Source: Pelargonium cotyledonis (Eukaryota > Streptophyta > Magnoliopsida > Geraniales > Geraniaceae). From it: a stretch of DNA of 32,249 nt. Below, piece by piece: positions 13,321-22,472 of the stretch. The notes under the pieces are model-generated. The model ran no database searches. It had not been told where the DNA came from and saw nothing but the letters and a program-made list of their open reading frames with translations. The position numbers and the translations under genes were made by a program. Where the stretch lies: NCBI GenBank assembly GCA_036897625.1, contig JAYMTA010000290.1, positions 1 through 32,249 on the forward strand, in the 5' to 3' direction. Each line of letters begins with the position of its first letter. Positions within the stretch are counted from its first letter, which is position 1.

Positions 13321-13847
13321 AGGCAGCTGTTGGAGAGCAAAAACTCGCGTTAATCTCCCAATCCCTTGTTGGGTCTTGCAAGGTTGCAACTCGGTTTCTG
13401 TATACGTAGAAAGGTTTGAGAATGACACCAGAAAAAATACGCAAGAAAAAGAAGAGAGAGAGATGCAATTGCTGTTTCAGGTAGATGTAGGTGGAACTAT
13501 GGAACTTTTTGTTATATAAAAAACTAAGCATACAAAAGCTGATTAATTGGTTAATTATATGTTTGTTTGTTTGATCAATTTGTGTATGTATACCTTGATA
13601 ATTGATATTCATGAAGTACGAGCCACCTTGTTGTATATTCAAACTTGCTTCTCATTTGCAGATGTATTTGTTATGGTAAAATTGAATTTACCACTTCAGA
13701 GTGACAAAATGTTTATGCTTGTTTACCCATTGCAATTAAGGCAACATGTGATTATTACTTTTTTAAATGAGAATGAGATTCCATGTTAACCCAAGTAGCC
13801 TTGGTGGTTCGATTAGCACCCTAGTGGGGTGAGAGATCTAGACGTTG
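13321..13847 (+). other. Golgin 3' flank, probably including its 3' UTR
   Basis: DNA after the golgin stop codon. The first 200 bp or so is likely 3' UTR. No clear canonical poly(A) signal can be singled out. No further gene is seen, and a minus-strand open frame here is only the shadow of the last golgin exon. Confidence 0.5.
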
Positions 13848-13991
13848 GCCTGGTGAGACGAGAAGTCTTGGAGGTGACTTGATAAGGCAATGAGTATTGG
13901 AGTAATGACCCGGTGAGGCGGGAATTTTGGAGGTGATCCGGCTAGGCGAAAACCTTGGAGATGACTTAATGAGGCGATAAGTCCCGGAGAC
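13848..13991 (+). repeat. Five-unit 28-bp degenerate minisatellite
   Basis: Five head-to-tail units of 29, 31, 28, 28 and 28 bp (13848-13876, 13877-13907, 13908-13935, 13936-13963, 13964-13991). The approximate consensus is A-Y-Y-C-GG-TGAGGCG-A-N-AA-N-N-TTGGAGRTG. The units are more G-rich than the flanking DNA. No coding frame runs through them convincingly. The origin is unknown; it may be a fragment of a larger repeat. Confidence 0.75.
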
Positions 13992-14568
13992 TTTTTTATG
14001 AAGATTAAGTGTTGAGGAAAGGTGATGAGCTCTCATTGTCACTTGGAACTCTCTTGGTGATTTCAAGTCTCGTGGATAAATTGGATGCACAAGCGTATAG
14101 TTTTTTGGGCATTGATCAGATGAGCCCAAAAAGGGCGAGTGTGAAGTGTGCAAGGCTTGATGCCACTTCGTGGGCCTTTGATGTCATGTGTTAATAGGCT
14201 GAAGTCAGAGATGACAACTGCATCATTATGAGTTAGAGATGACAACTTAAATTTTGGGCTAATTTTATTAGGTATGAATTGAAAAAATCTAACCCATCTT
14301 GATGGGATGCTGATTTTTTCTAAATCGTATCCCATTTCCAAGAAACACCTTACCTGATTCTAACCCAAAACTGTTAAGTCCATTTTATTAGACCTAACCC
14401 ATAAATTTTTGACTTGGGGTTCGAATGCCCTTGTGTTTTTTTACGGACTATATTATTAATATTATTTCATTTGGTTTTAGCTTTTAAGTAAAGCTGAAAT
14501 TTGTTGCATAGTGACTTTTTTTGGTTTTTTTTTTTTTTGGCATAGTGACTTGAAACTTTTAATAGAAA
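13992..14568. other. Intergenic DNA, unassigned
   Basis: AT-rich DNA with a few short repeated words (AACCCA/AACCCAT near 14290-14400; GAGATGACAACT twice near 14207-14245). The short open frames here have no family resemblance. It may be decayed repeat DNA. Confidence 0.5.
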
Positions 14569-16268
14569 GATTCAACAACTATTTTTGTTTAAAATTGATA
14601 TTATCTCATCAACATAACTTGTTAAATTTATAAGTCAGTAAATTAATGAGTTTAACTATTAGTATGACTAGATTTCTTCTAACTTTTTAAGTAAATGTGA
14701 CTTGTCGCTGAACTATTTCAAAATGCGTATTCATAAGTTTAAGCGGATAAATAGTATAACATTTATAACTTTGATATTAATCAGTTTAAATGTGCGTATG
14801 GCTACATGCATTCAATTTTTTTAATGAACTTTTGTCTCGGAGCGACGTAAAAATATATTTCCTAGATTTTTGTAATATGCTATGAATGTTTCAATTTTGG
14901 ACATGAATTAATTAAGCCGAAAAGATGATATAATCATAAGTGTTTTCTTATTTCATCATTCGGATTTTAATAAGATGCACATGTTCTTACTTTATAACTA
15001 AATCTGAACTTGATGGTCAAGCCATTTAAATCTATCTATTAGGAGGTTTCAACAACTAATAAATTACAAATTTGGCGACTCAGTTACATTTGTTCAAGCT
15101 TTTTAATAAATTTTGTCCCCGAGTGACTTAAAAATACATTTTCAAGAAATCTAAATACATTTATACAAGTATTTCAGTTTTGGTCATGATTTTTTTTTTT
15201 TTGATTATTAAACATTAAACAGAGTAGGCATACATCAAGTTATTACATAACCATTGTTTGTTAAGACCGTTTAGGCCTAACTTAGCTAACTGATGAGCCG
15301 GAACAACCATGCATCTTTTTACATACAAAATATCACCACTAAAGTGATTGTTAAAAAGGACGTGATGAATGTCCACAAAGGCTGCTCCATGGTCTACTAT
15401 GTCATTACCAGAAGAACAACTACTTGTCTGGATGTCTTTGAAAAGATTAAGAGAGTTTGTAAGCACATAAACATTTTTAAGTTTATTTTGATAGATAAAG
15501 CTACAGGCTGATAAGACTGCTTCGGTTTCAGCTTCCAAAGGGGTAGTGGCTTCCGAGGGGCTATAAAAGCAAGCTATGATTCTTCCTTTGTTGTCCTGGA
15601 GTTCCCAACCAATTCCAGCTCTACTAGGCATGTAAGCCCCGTCACAAAGGCATATGAAGGAAGACGACTTCTGAATATCAACCATGGAAGAAGGATGGTT
15701 GGAAGTGGATCCGGATTTAGAACCTAAGTAACCATCCCTAGTCTTAGAAGTCAGAATGAGGCAGGAGGGAAGCCTCTGAGAGAACTCTGGCAATAGAGAA
15801 GCTCGTTCCTCTAAAAAGAGCGTTGTTTCTCTCTTTCCATATTTCCAAAGCAATGGCTGTGATCCAGCAAAGATTATGAAATCCCGGAGTATCTCTGTTT
15901 TTGGCTTTGGAAGTGAAGTCGTCAAACCATACCCTACTTGAGCCAATATTGTTTGTTCTTATTGACAAGATTAACAATCATACTTACTATAATCATACTT
16001 ACTAAGTATAACTAAATTTTGTCGCCGACCGACGTAAAAAGTGCAGGAAGAAATTTCAACGACCGAACAACTATAAGATTAACAATTAGTTCATTAATGA
16101 ATTTAACTATCATTTTAATTACATTTTCAATAAATTTTGTCGCCAAGTGACTTAAAAACGTATATTCAAGAATCTATTACACATCTATACAAGTGTTTTC
16201 AAACTCGGACATGAATTGATTAAGCCGAAAAGATGATATAATTAGAAATGCTCCCATTTTTTTATCAT
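14569..16268 (+). repeat. Cluster of three diverged copies of an AT-rich dispersed repeat
   Basis: Three related non-coding segments lie at about 14569-14960, 15047-15188 and 16052-16268, with a partial fourth near 16010-16037. Shared landmarks in order are TTCAACRACT, AATAAATTTTGTC-CC, AGYGACNTAAAAA, ATACAAGTNTTT, GGACATGAATT and TTAAGCCGAAAAGATGATATAAT. The second copy stops abruptly at the poly(T) end of the LINE remnant, and a fragment resembling its missing end may resume near 15967. The family is unknown to me. The copies are clearly diverged, so the cluster is not recent. Confidence 0.6.
15189..15966 (-). mobile_element. 5'-truncated LINE (non-LTR) remnant with RNase H domain
   Basis: On the minus strand this reads as the 3' end of a plant L1-type LINE. 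It opens with a linker whose sequence includes IWKERNNALF, typical of the region between reverse transcriptase and RNase H, and continues to an RNase H domain with CDGAYMPSRAGIGWEL, then LEAETEAVLSA, then VLTNSLNLF. The usual third acidic residue appears as N in TNS. A run of T at about 15190-15202 on the + strand is its poly(A) tail. The linker and the RNase H domain lie in different minus-strand frames (overlap region about 15745-15945), so there is at least one frameshift. Reverse transcriptase and endonuclease are absent. The right (5') limit is approximate and no target-site duplication is seen. Confidence 0.75.
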
Positions 16269-16600
16269 TTGCAGTTTTGCACAACTTTTATTTCATTTGA
16301 CCACACATAATTTATGCACTTTAGTTTTTTTGGCACATTTCAATTAGGTCAATGACCGGTCAAACTTTATTTTAAAAAATATAGATAATGTAACAGCTAA
16401 ACTGTACCATGTCTCAGGCTGAGCTGGGACCAATATAATATTTTAAAAATAATAAAATAATACAAATAAAGACAAAAACAAATGGGACATTTTGTTAATT
16501 TATTTATGTTAACGTTAGAAAATGGTAGAGATACGATGTCGTATTAGTGGACAGCAAAAACTAAAGAAACAGGAAGTGCTAAATTGCAAACAAACCCCTC
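16269..16600. other. Upstream region of the zinc-cluster gene
   Basis: AT-rich intergenic DNA that should contain the promoter of the downstream single-exon gene. AT-rich stretches near 16435-16470 are candidate TATA positions, but none stands out enough to call. Confidence 0.4.
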
Positions 16601-16628
16601 TAAACAGTGTCTCTCCAAGTTTCGCACT

Positions 16629-16680
16629 TTCTCTCTCTACCTCTCTCTCTCTCTCTCTACTCTCTCTATCTCTCTCCTCC
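16629..16680 (+). repeat. CT microsatellite in the probable 5' UTR
   Basis: A run made almost wholly of CT dinucleotides ends about 40 bp before the start codon at 16718. Pyrimidine-rich CT leaders near the transcription start are common in plant genes (the Y-patch or GAGA/CT type), so this marks the likely 5' UTR. The open frame extends upstream through it, but only as Ser/Leu low-complexity sequence without an ATG. Confidence 0.75.
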
Positions 16681-16717
16681 GTCTCTGCTTCTTCTTCTTC
16701 TTCTCCGTCGTCGTCAC

Positions 16718-18643
16718 ATGAATCCCAACAAAATCGAGGAAGATCTCTTCCTCCACCATCACCATCACCACCACCACCACGATCTGGGCCCACCTCCGCA
16801 CCTCATCCCTCATTCTCAGCCTTCCATTTCGATACCACAGAACCAAGATCAGGACCCGCCGGAGACCTTCTCGCTCCCGGAGATCGTCCTCTTCCGCTCC
16901 TCCTCCGACGAGTCCTCGGCTCACTCCTCCGACGAAAACGACAACGACGACGACTCGGTCCCTCGGGATCCTCCTTCCGCCGAGGTTTCTCACCAACCGC
17001 CGGCGTATATCAGCCCCGAGCCTCACATCTCCTCCCAGTTCTACACCTTCAACGCCGAGTCCCACTCCCTCATGATCCAATGCATCCTCGAGCGCCGCCT
17101 CGCTACGCCGGCCGAGATCCGCGCTGCTACCCCACGCGCCGTGCTCAAGTCGTGGCGTGCGGTCTGGAAGGACCGGAACGAGGACACCGCTTACCTCACC
17201 GCGTGGAAGCGCATCCAGGAGAAGCTCTCAGCTCACATTGACGCCTCCGGTAACAAGTTTTTGTGTTTCAAGAATAATTCGCAGCAATTTGTTTCTCATA
17301 TTAATCAGTGGCAGGACATTGTCATGAGTTTCCATGGTGATGCTGACTTGAAACATTTAGGGCTTAAAGAAACTATAGAGAGGATTAAGCAAGTGTGGAC
17401 TGTAGGGGCCAAATTTTATGGAATTCCTGAAAGTTATATTAGGGTTTGTATTGGGTCCTGTCCTGTGTGTTCTTCTAATTCCTCGTCCGGGTCTGCTCTG
17501 AGGAGCAAGAGGCGCAAGTTTGAGTATACTGAGTCTATTGATGTCCCTGCTAAGGAGGTGCCTAGTAGACTTCAACAATTGGCGGCCAAGCATAAGGTGG
17601 TGCTCTGCATTAGGCAGAAGTATATTAGGTATAAGCCTTTTATGGCTGAGGTTAAGGATTATGCTTGTCATAGGGCAGGTGAGCCTGCCCTGAAGAGGTC
17701 TAGGATTCTGAAGAGGGAGCCATATGCATCAAAGCGGTGTGGGTGCGGGTTTCGCATTAGAGCCATAGTGCCCATTACTAATTACAATGAGAAGGATAAA
17801 ACTTTTGTGTATCAAGAAGAGGGGATAGCAGTTTTTAAGTTGTATGCAGTTCATTCGGGGCACGAGCCAGGGCCGTTGGATGGAAATGCTAGAATTATGC
17901 ATCGAGTTGTTGGGCACAAAGGCGGATTCCTGTCAGATCAAGACATGATCTATGGGGTGAGTGAAGATGCAGAGCATGAGGGGTTTAGGTTAATGGGAAA
18001 GGATGATGGCGATTTACGGCTTGCGGTTTTGCAGCAGATGCAGGAATTGAGAGCTGAAATTGGGATGCTGGAAACAAAAATTGCAAAAATGCCACATGAG
18101 CTACTTGGTTCAATATCCCGTGATTTATTTGATGTTGTGAATAAAGTTAGGAGTATAGGTGATGAGAGCTCGAAGCCAATTGAGATCCTTTCTGACAAGC
18201 CACACACTGATGATGTTTTGGTGGGGGAGAATGATTTAGCGCATTGGAGTGACCACCACGAGCACATATATGGGGACGGCAAAGAGACAGAGCTGATTGA
18301 AGATGATGAAGATAGTTTTGGGCAAACTCTTGGGGATGTTGTACCTTGGGACCATATGGGAGAGGAGTGTAGGAGTCAGAAGGATCTGATGAGTGAGCCT
18401 TGTAAACCAGAAAAATGGTTAAAATGCAGTGACTTTGATGAGAAGAGCATTCTTGACTGTGAAGATACTAAACTAACCAAGCCCATTAGACATGATGAGG
18501 CTATAGTGACAGATGTAGGTCTTGTTGGTATACAGGTTGATAGTTTCTATCAAGATAATCCAAAATGGTATGATTCTCCATGTGGGTTGGACCCCGGTGC
18601 AGATTGCGGTGATAGTGGATTCAGGCATGGGGAGATTGTGTAA
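16718..18643 (+). CDS. Single-exon zinc-cluster protein, FAR1/WRKY-GCM1-like with HHCC finger, 641 aa
   Basis: The frame is uninterrupted from ATG to TAG/TAA-type end. Residues 13-21 are nine histidines and 60-85 are Ser/Asp-rich. Residues about 105-200 form a conserved-looking helical region. Residues 206-251 carry H206, H213, C248 and C251, the order of an integrase-type HHCC finger (H-x6-H-x34-C-x2-C), with TIERIKQVW between. Residues 317-382 carry C317, C341 and C343 (KRCGCGFRIRAI), then H379 and H382 (VHSGHEPGP), resembling the C-C-H-H cluster of FAR1/MULE and WRKY-GCM1 domains. A basic patch (KRRKFE, about 264-269) could be a nuclear localisation signal. Residues about 434-458 look like a short coiled coil, and the C-terminus is acidic. 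I infer a DNA-binding nuclear protein. I recognise the sequence type as a conserved plant protein but know no assigned function. I chose ATG 16718 because upstream sequence is CT repeat. Confidence 0.88.
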   Translation: MNPNKIEEDLFLHHHHHHHHHDLGPPPHLIPHSQPSISIPQNQDQDPPETFSLPEIVLFRSSSDESSAHSSDENDNDDDSVPRDPPSAEVSHQPPAYISPEPHISSQFYTFNAESHSLMIQCILERRLATPAEIRAATPRAVLKSWRAVWKDRNEDTAYLTAWKRIQEKLSAHIDASGNKFLCFKNNSQQFVSHINQWQDIVMSFHGDADLKHLGLKETIERIKQVWTVGAKFYGIPESYIRVCIGSCPVCSSNSSSGSALRSKRRKFEYTESIDVPAKEVPSRLQQLAAKHKVVLCIRQKYIRYKPFMAEVKDYACHRAGEPALKRSRILKREPYASKRCGCGFRIRAIVPITNYNEKDKTFVYQEEGIAVFKLYAVHSGHEPGPLDGNARIMHRVVGHKGGFLSDQDMIYGVSEDAEHEGFRLMGKDDGDLRLAVLQQMQELRAEIGMLETKIAKMPHELLGSISRDLFDVVNKVRSIGDESSKPIEILSDKPHTDDVLVGENDLAHWSDHHEHIYGDGKETELIEDDEDSFGQTLGDVVPWDHMGEECRSQKDLMSEPCKPEKWLKCSDFDEKSILDCEDTKLTKPIRHDEAIVTDVGLVGIQVDSFYQDNPKWYDSPCGLDPGADCGDSGFRHGEIV

Positions 18644-19043
18644 AGTGTTGAATTCATACACAACTGTGACGCCTCTTGTATAACCTAGAGGGGAGGGAGC
18701 ATGAATTTGACTTATGTATTGGTACTTGTTGTTGAAACGGCGTTGGAGATTGTAAATGTTCAGATCTCATATTGCTTTTAACTTGTAATCAACCAGTTAT
18801 TGTTTGTGTAATATAGTTCTATGTCATTCTTATGCAGAGTGTTGATCTATGCTACTTATCTAAATTCCAGACTACAGCAGTAAGAAATAATATATCTGTA
18901 ATATGTTTGCGGCAGACTTATAACAATTTATGCTTGTTCATTTTTATATGGTAGTATGCTGCCATTGCCCTTTCATTTCTGGACTTATTACACTTCGATT
19001 GTATATTTGTTTGTATGATCGTTCCAAGTGACCTTCAATTTAG
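18644..19043 (+). other. 3' flank of the zinc-cluster gene, probable 3' UTR
   Basis: About 200 bp after the stop is T-rich with TTGTAA and TGTAAT words typical of plant 3' ends, so the 3' UTR probably ends before about 18900. The rest leads into the RDR relic. No gene is seen. Confidence 0.5.
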
Positions 19044-20236
19044 GGCCCTTATCTGAATAAAATAAGGACTCGTTGTCAAGTTTTCAGATATAACAGGCAG
19101 TTGGTGATCTTAGCAGTGCAGTATGATTGCAAAAGAAGGAATTCTTGTTGCTTTGTACTGTATTCGGCTATTTGGTAAGTCTTTCTTGTTTTGTTCGCAC
19201 ACTGAAGGTAACTTTTTAATTTTCAGTTTTGCTTTTTGCTTCTTACACATCTTATTCTGATATGATTCAGGCATTTTCAGTTCATTTCAGGATCGTATAG
19301 TACTGCACAATGTTTTCACACACATTTTGTCATGATTTCTATTGTTTTTCATACTGTCTGTAGAATTTAGGTTCTTACTCTGATCTAGTCATCTCCTAGT
19401 TCCTTAGCTGAAAATTACACCAGGCAGACCAAGGAGATGTTATATTAGCGTGAACTGTGCAGAAGGAAACTTTTGATTGACAAATCTATTTCACCATTGG
19501 TTCATATTTGCTATGCCAGACCTAGGAACTAGATAGGTTTGAAGGATGAGATTGCAGGAAGTTCATGGTGACACCATTCCTGTATTATAGGTCTCTGATG
19601 TAGTGACTGACTGACAATCAGCTCTTAGAAGTCGGTCCTACCCCAGTATGGTTCACTCCATCTTTCAAACAATCCAAATAAACTGTCATTAGGCTTCATC
19701 AAGAAAGTAAATAGCCTTAGATAGAGTTGCCTTTTCCTTCCAACTAAAGTGTTTCTTTCAAACAATCGAACCGGAAGAGTTTTATGTTAGTTCTTTAAAT
19801 GTATGAACGAGAATGTGGAACTTCTTTCTGAACTTAATAATCATTAAATCATATGAGGGTGTTCTCTGTGGTGCAATGTTCTTAATAACGTGGATACAAT
19901 GCAATTTCTTCATTGTTTTGATCAAAGAATTCAATGGTCAATCCTCACATATCTGATTGAAGCTGTGGCAGGAACCATGTCGATCAGGTTCTTATTTATA
20001 CTAAAATTCGATTATCAGCATTAACATTTTATCCATTCTTGGATTATGATTCTTATACTTGAAGTACTTTATGCTTGCTTCAGTTGCACCAAAAGAGTGG
20101 CAGCTGACATCTGGCTGGCACCAGTTGATCGTCTTCTAATACAATTGCTCTCGGAAGAAGATGTGAAGCATCACATCCTCTGGTTGATTGATATGTACTA
20201 CGAGGTTTTCTGTCCAGCCAAAAGAGGGAAAAGAAG
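19044..20236 (+). pseudogene. Decayed partial copy of an RDR3/4/5-type RNA-dependent RNA polymerase gene
   Basis: Three blocks match exons of the intact RDR gene at 22473-31948, in the same order and strand. (1) 19044-19174 matches exon 5. It keeps the acceptor context (CTTCAATTTAG before GGCCCTTA), the MIAKEG region and the donor followed by AGTCTTTCTTG, but is about 60 bp shorter and shifts frame. (2) About 19545-19575 resembles the part of exon 14 around the catalytic motif (GATGAGATTGCAGG, then ATGGTGACA), with the DFDGD codons partly deleted and a stop in frame. (3) 20084-20236 matches exon 16 (VAADIWLAPVDRLL compared with [14 protein letters not shown], then LIDMYYE compared with LIDIYYD), including intron sequence before it. 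Exons 1-4, 6-13, 15 and 17-19 are not recognisable. It is too degraded to make a polymerase. Confidence 0.82.
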
Positions 20237-21114
20237 GTTTGTTGTGTCTTATAGTTGCTTAGTCGTTAGAAACTATGGCACTTTTGTGGATATAACCAGA
20301 TCATTTTGTGTTGGTGCAATAATTGACTTAGAGGTTGAAAGAAAAGCTGGGTAACAATCTCCCAGGTGAATCTTTTAAATTACCAACTCAAGTACGGTAA
20401 AAAGTACTTCTTTTGTTGGCAAGAAGCTGGCAAAACCTCTTATGAAGGTGACTGCTTTGATAGGATCTGTTGGGATTTAATCAGAAAACTAATTAAAAAT
20501 GTTCCAGCGTACTCACCATACTTCATTTTGATTTTGTTCCAGATGATTAGATTTTCTTAAATTGTTATATAATCTTCCCCTTTCTTTGCAGCTGACATGT
20601 AATTTTCAAAAGTGAAGCTTCTACTGCTCATGCTTATAACACTAGGTATAGTTCTCTAATTTATTTACAGGTTGGGGGTGATAGAGATGTTGTGTTTGTT
20701 CAGTGTCCATATTTGCCTGGAATAGGCGTTGTTATCTCACAGGAGCATGAAACTACTCTGCTTGCAGCAAAATGCTGTTTAGGATGATTGGTACACTGAA
20801 AGTTGTTTCCATTGGCCAAGCTTTTACTTCGACATATGATTGAGATTTGATATTCATGTTCTATGAGGAACACCGAACTCTAATTGTCGTGTGTATATTC
20901 TTTCTGATGACATTGAGGTACACTGATATTTGAAAAGAAAAACACCTATGGATTGGTTCTCTGATCTAGCTTCTGGAATATTTGTTTGAATTTTGAAATT
21001 GATCTGAAAATTTAATATCATTGTTGTATTTCAGTAACTGGGGTTTGTACAATTTCCTTCCAGCTTCAGGCAGCTGATTGCAAGTGAAGTGAACTCAGCA
21101 CTCTTGACTTATCT
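20237..21114 (+). other. Spacer after the RDR relic, with an unassigned exon-like block
   Basis: Mostly AT-rich DNA. At 20671-20787 a segment follows TTTACAG and stays open for 38 codons to a TGA, reading VGGDRDVVFVQCPYLPGIG and onward. It has an exon-like look but I cannot match it to an RDR exon or to another family with confidence. It may be a further piece of the relic or of some other lost gene. Elsewhere I see nothing. Confidence 0.35.
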
Positions 21115-21829
21115 GGTATATTGAAGTGTCATTGGCTTTAAGAAAAAGAACATATGGTAATTGGTTTTGGGTTGTTATTGCAGGGCATGAAATGAAATGA
21201 AAGTAAATGGATTGGTCTAAAAGAGAGACTAACTTTCCAATTTACTTCATGAAGGCAAATATTCAAAAGCCATCTCTACTGGAAAATAAGTAAACAACTT
21301 TGTCACTTTACTTTGGCCTAGTGAGAACTCAAATCACCATTGCTCTCTGTTGCTAGTCCATTTCTTTCTTCTTTCTTGGTGATGAAGGAAAATCGTTTAA
21401 TGAGAAAAAAAATGTACCTTTTTGTATTTGGTGTTGCTAGTCCATTTCTCTCTTCTTTCTTGGTGATGATGGAAAATCTTTTAATAAAAAAAAATGTATC
21501 TTTTTTTATTTGGTATATTGAAGTGTCATTGGCTTTAAGAAAAAGAACATATGGTAATTGGTTTTGGGTTGTTATTGCAGGGCATAAAATGAAATGAAAG
21601 TAAATGGATTGGTCTAAAAGAGAGACTAACTTTCCAATTTCCTTCATGATGGCAAATATTCAAAAGCCATCTCTACTGAAAAATAAGTAAACAACTTTGT
21701 CACTTTACTTTGGCCTAGTGAGAACTCAAATCACCATTGCTCTCTGTTGCTAGTCCATTTCTTTTATCTTTCTTGGTGATGAAGGAAAATCTTTTAATGA
21801 GAAAAAAAAAGTACCTTTTTTTATTTGGT
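21115..21829 (+). repeat. Recent tandem duplication of a 317-bp unit with a partial third copy
   Basis: Copies at 21115-21431 and 21512-21829 both begin GGTATATTGAAGTGTCATTG and end TTATTTGGT or GTATTTGGT. By eye they differ at roughly ten positions. Between them, about 21433-21511 repeats only the last quarter of the unit (from GTTGCTAGTCC). No coding frame is convincing in either copy; the short frames here arise from the repeat. The high similarity suggests a young event. The array ends about 640 bp before the RDR start codon. Confidence 0.92.
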
Positions 21830-22329
21830 CAAGTACTATACTATCACAATTTGTTTGTAATATGTTAATACACATTTCCCACCATCTCTATTATCTAGTG
21901 CTACAGTTGTTCATGGCCTAAAAATTGAGAGACTCAAATGAGTTACACACTTGTTATAATTAGATTTACAACTTGAATCTAAATATGCAAGCACCAAACT
22001 TTAATATTTCAAATTTTTGAATCTGGTCGGACATTGCAAGCACCCAATCCTAATTTTTCAATTTTTTGAATTTAATTGGATAAACTCGCACAACTTAACG
22101 TATCTTTTACGGAGTAATAAAATTTGAAACAACTTTAGCGTCAAATTTAATTTGTGCGAACTTGCAACCATAAGAAAAAATAGGACTGTTTTGAATTTGG
22201 AATTTAACACACCGTTGAAGGACAATAGCTTGATGACGAAGAGAAGAGAAGAGAAGCTATAGCTTCAGCGACCTTTCAAATCACACCAGCAAGTGTAGTC
22301 TAAAATGGCTAGTGTGTAATGATCACTCT
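21830..22329 (+). other. Upstream region of the RDR gene
   Basis: AT-rich DNA with a duplicated phrase around 21985-22065 (GCAAGCACC followed by AATTTTTGAATCTG or TTTTTTGAATTT). This is the likely distal promoter of the RDR gene. No gene is seen. Confidence 0.5.
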
Positions 22330-22336
22330 CTATATA
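22329..22336 (+). promoter_or_regulatory. Candidate TATA box of the RDR gene
   Basis: TCTCTATATAGC lies about 140 bp before the start codon, which would put transcription near 22360 and give a leader of about 110 nt. The match to the plant TATA consensus is good. Use of the site is inferred from position only. Confidence 0.45.
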
Positions 22337-22472
22337 GCTTTGTCTCCTACATCGCAAATATCTTTCCAAATTTATTTCATTTTTGAAATCCTCAACTGTA
22401 CTGTAATTGTCTTCTTCTCCATTCTCGTCGTCCGGTCCGTCGCAGCTGATTTTGGAACCGATCTTCATTTTC

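Noticed and set aside
13196-13642. 148-codon minus-strand open frame
   Set aside because: It lies opposite the last golgin exon and its 3' flank. The forward reading is clearly the conserved golgin C-terminus, and the reverse protein resembles nothing known.
13806-13825. tRNA B-box-like GGTTCGATTAG, suggesting a tRNA gene or tRNA-derived SINE
   Set aside because: No matching A box, cloverleaf or poly(A)/poly(T) end could be found around it.
13821-14341. Overlapping open frames in the minisatellite region
   Set aside because: They follow the 28-bp repeat and adjacent AT-rich DNA, and show no conserved domain.
15189-15966. Minus-strand frame taken as a host RNase H gene
   Set aside because: The frames are broken, a third acidic residue is missing, and a poly(A) end is present. 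A LINE remnant explains these better.
16607-16717. Upstream extension of the zinc-cluster protein
   Set aside because: The extra residues are Ser/Leu low-complexity sequence from the CT microsatellite and contain no ATG, so this is 5' UTR.
16515-17241. Several overlapping open frames on both strands at the start of the zinc-cluster gene
   Set aside because: They are shadows produced by the GC-rich 5' part and the CT/CAC repeats. Only the frame from 16718 continues through the conserved zinc-binding regions.
20046-20354. 102-codon open frame taken as a small gene
   Set aside because: Only the part at 20084-20236 matches RDR exon 16, with intron sequence before it. It is a piece of the relic and not a gene.
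21318-21647. Open frames on both strands with a repeated KKEERNGLAT-type phrase
   Set aside because: The repetition comes from the underlying 317-bp tandem duplication. There is no start context or family match.
21115-21829. CRISPR-like array
   Set aside because: The units are long, contiguous and few, without spacers, in a plant genome.
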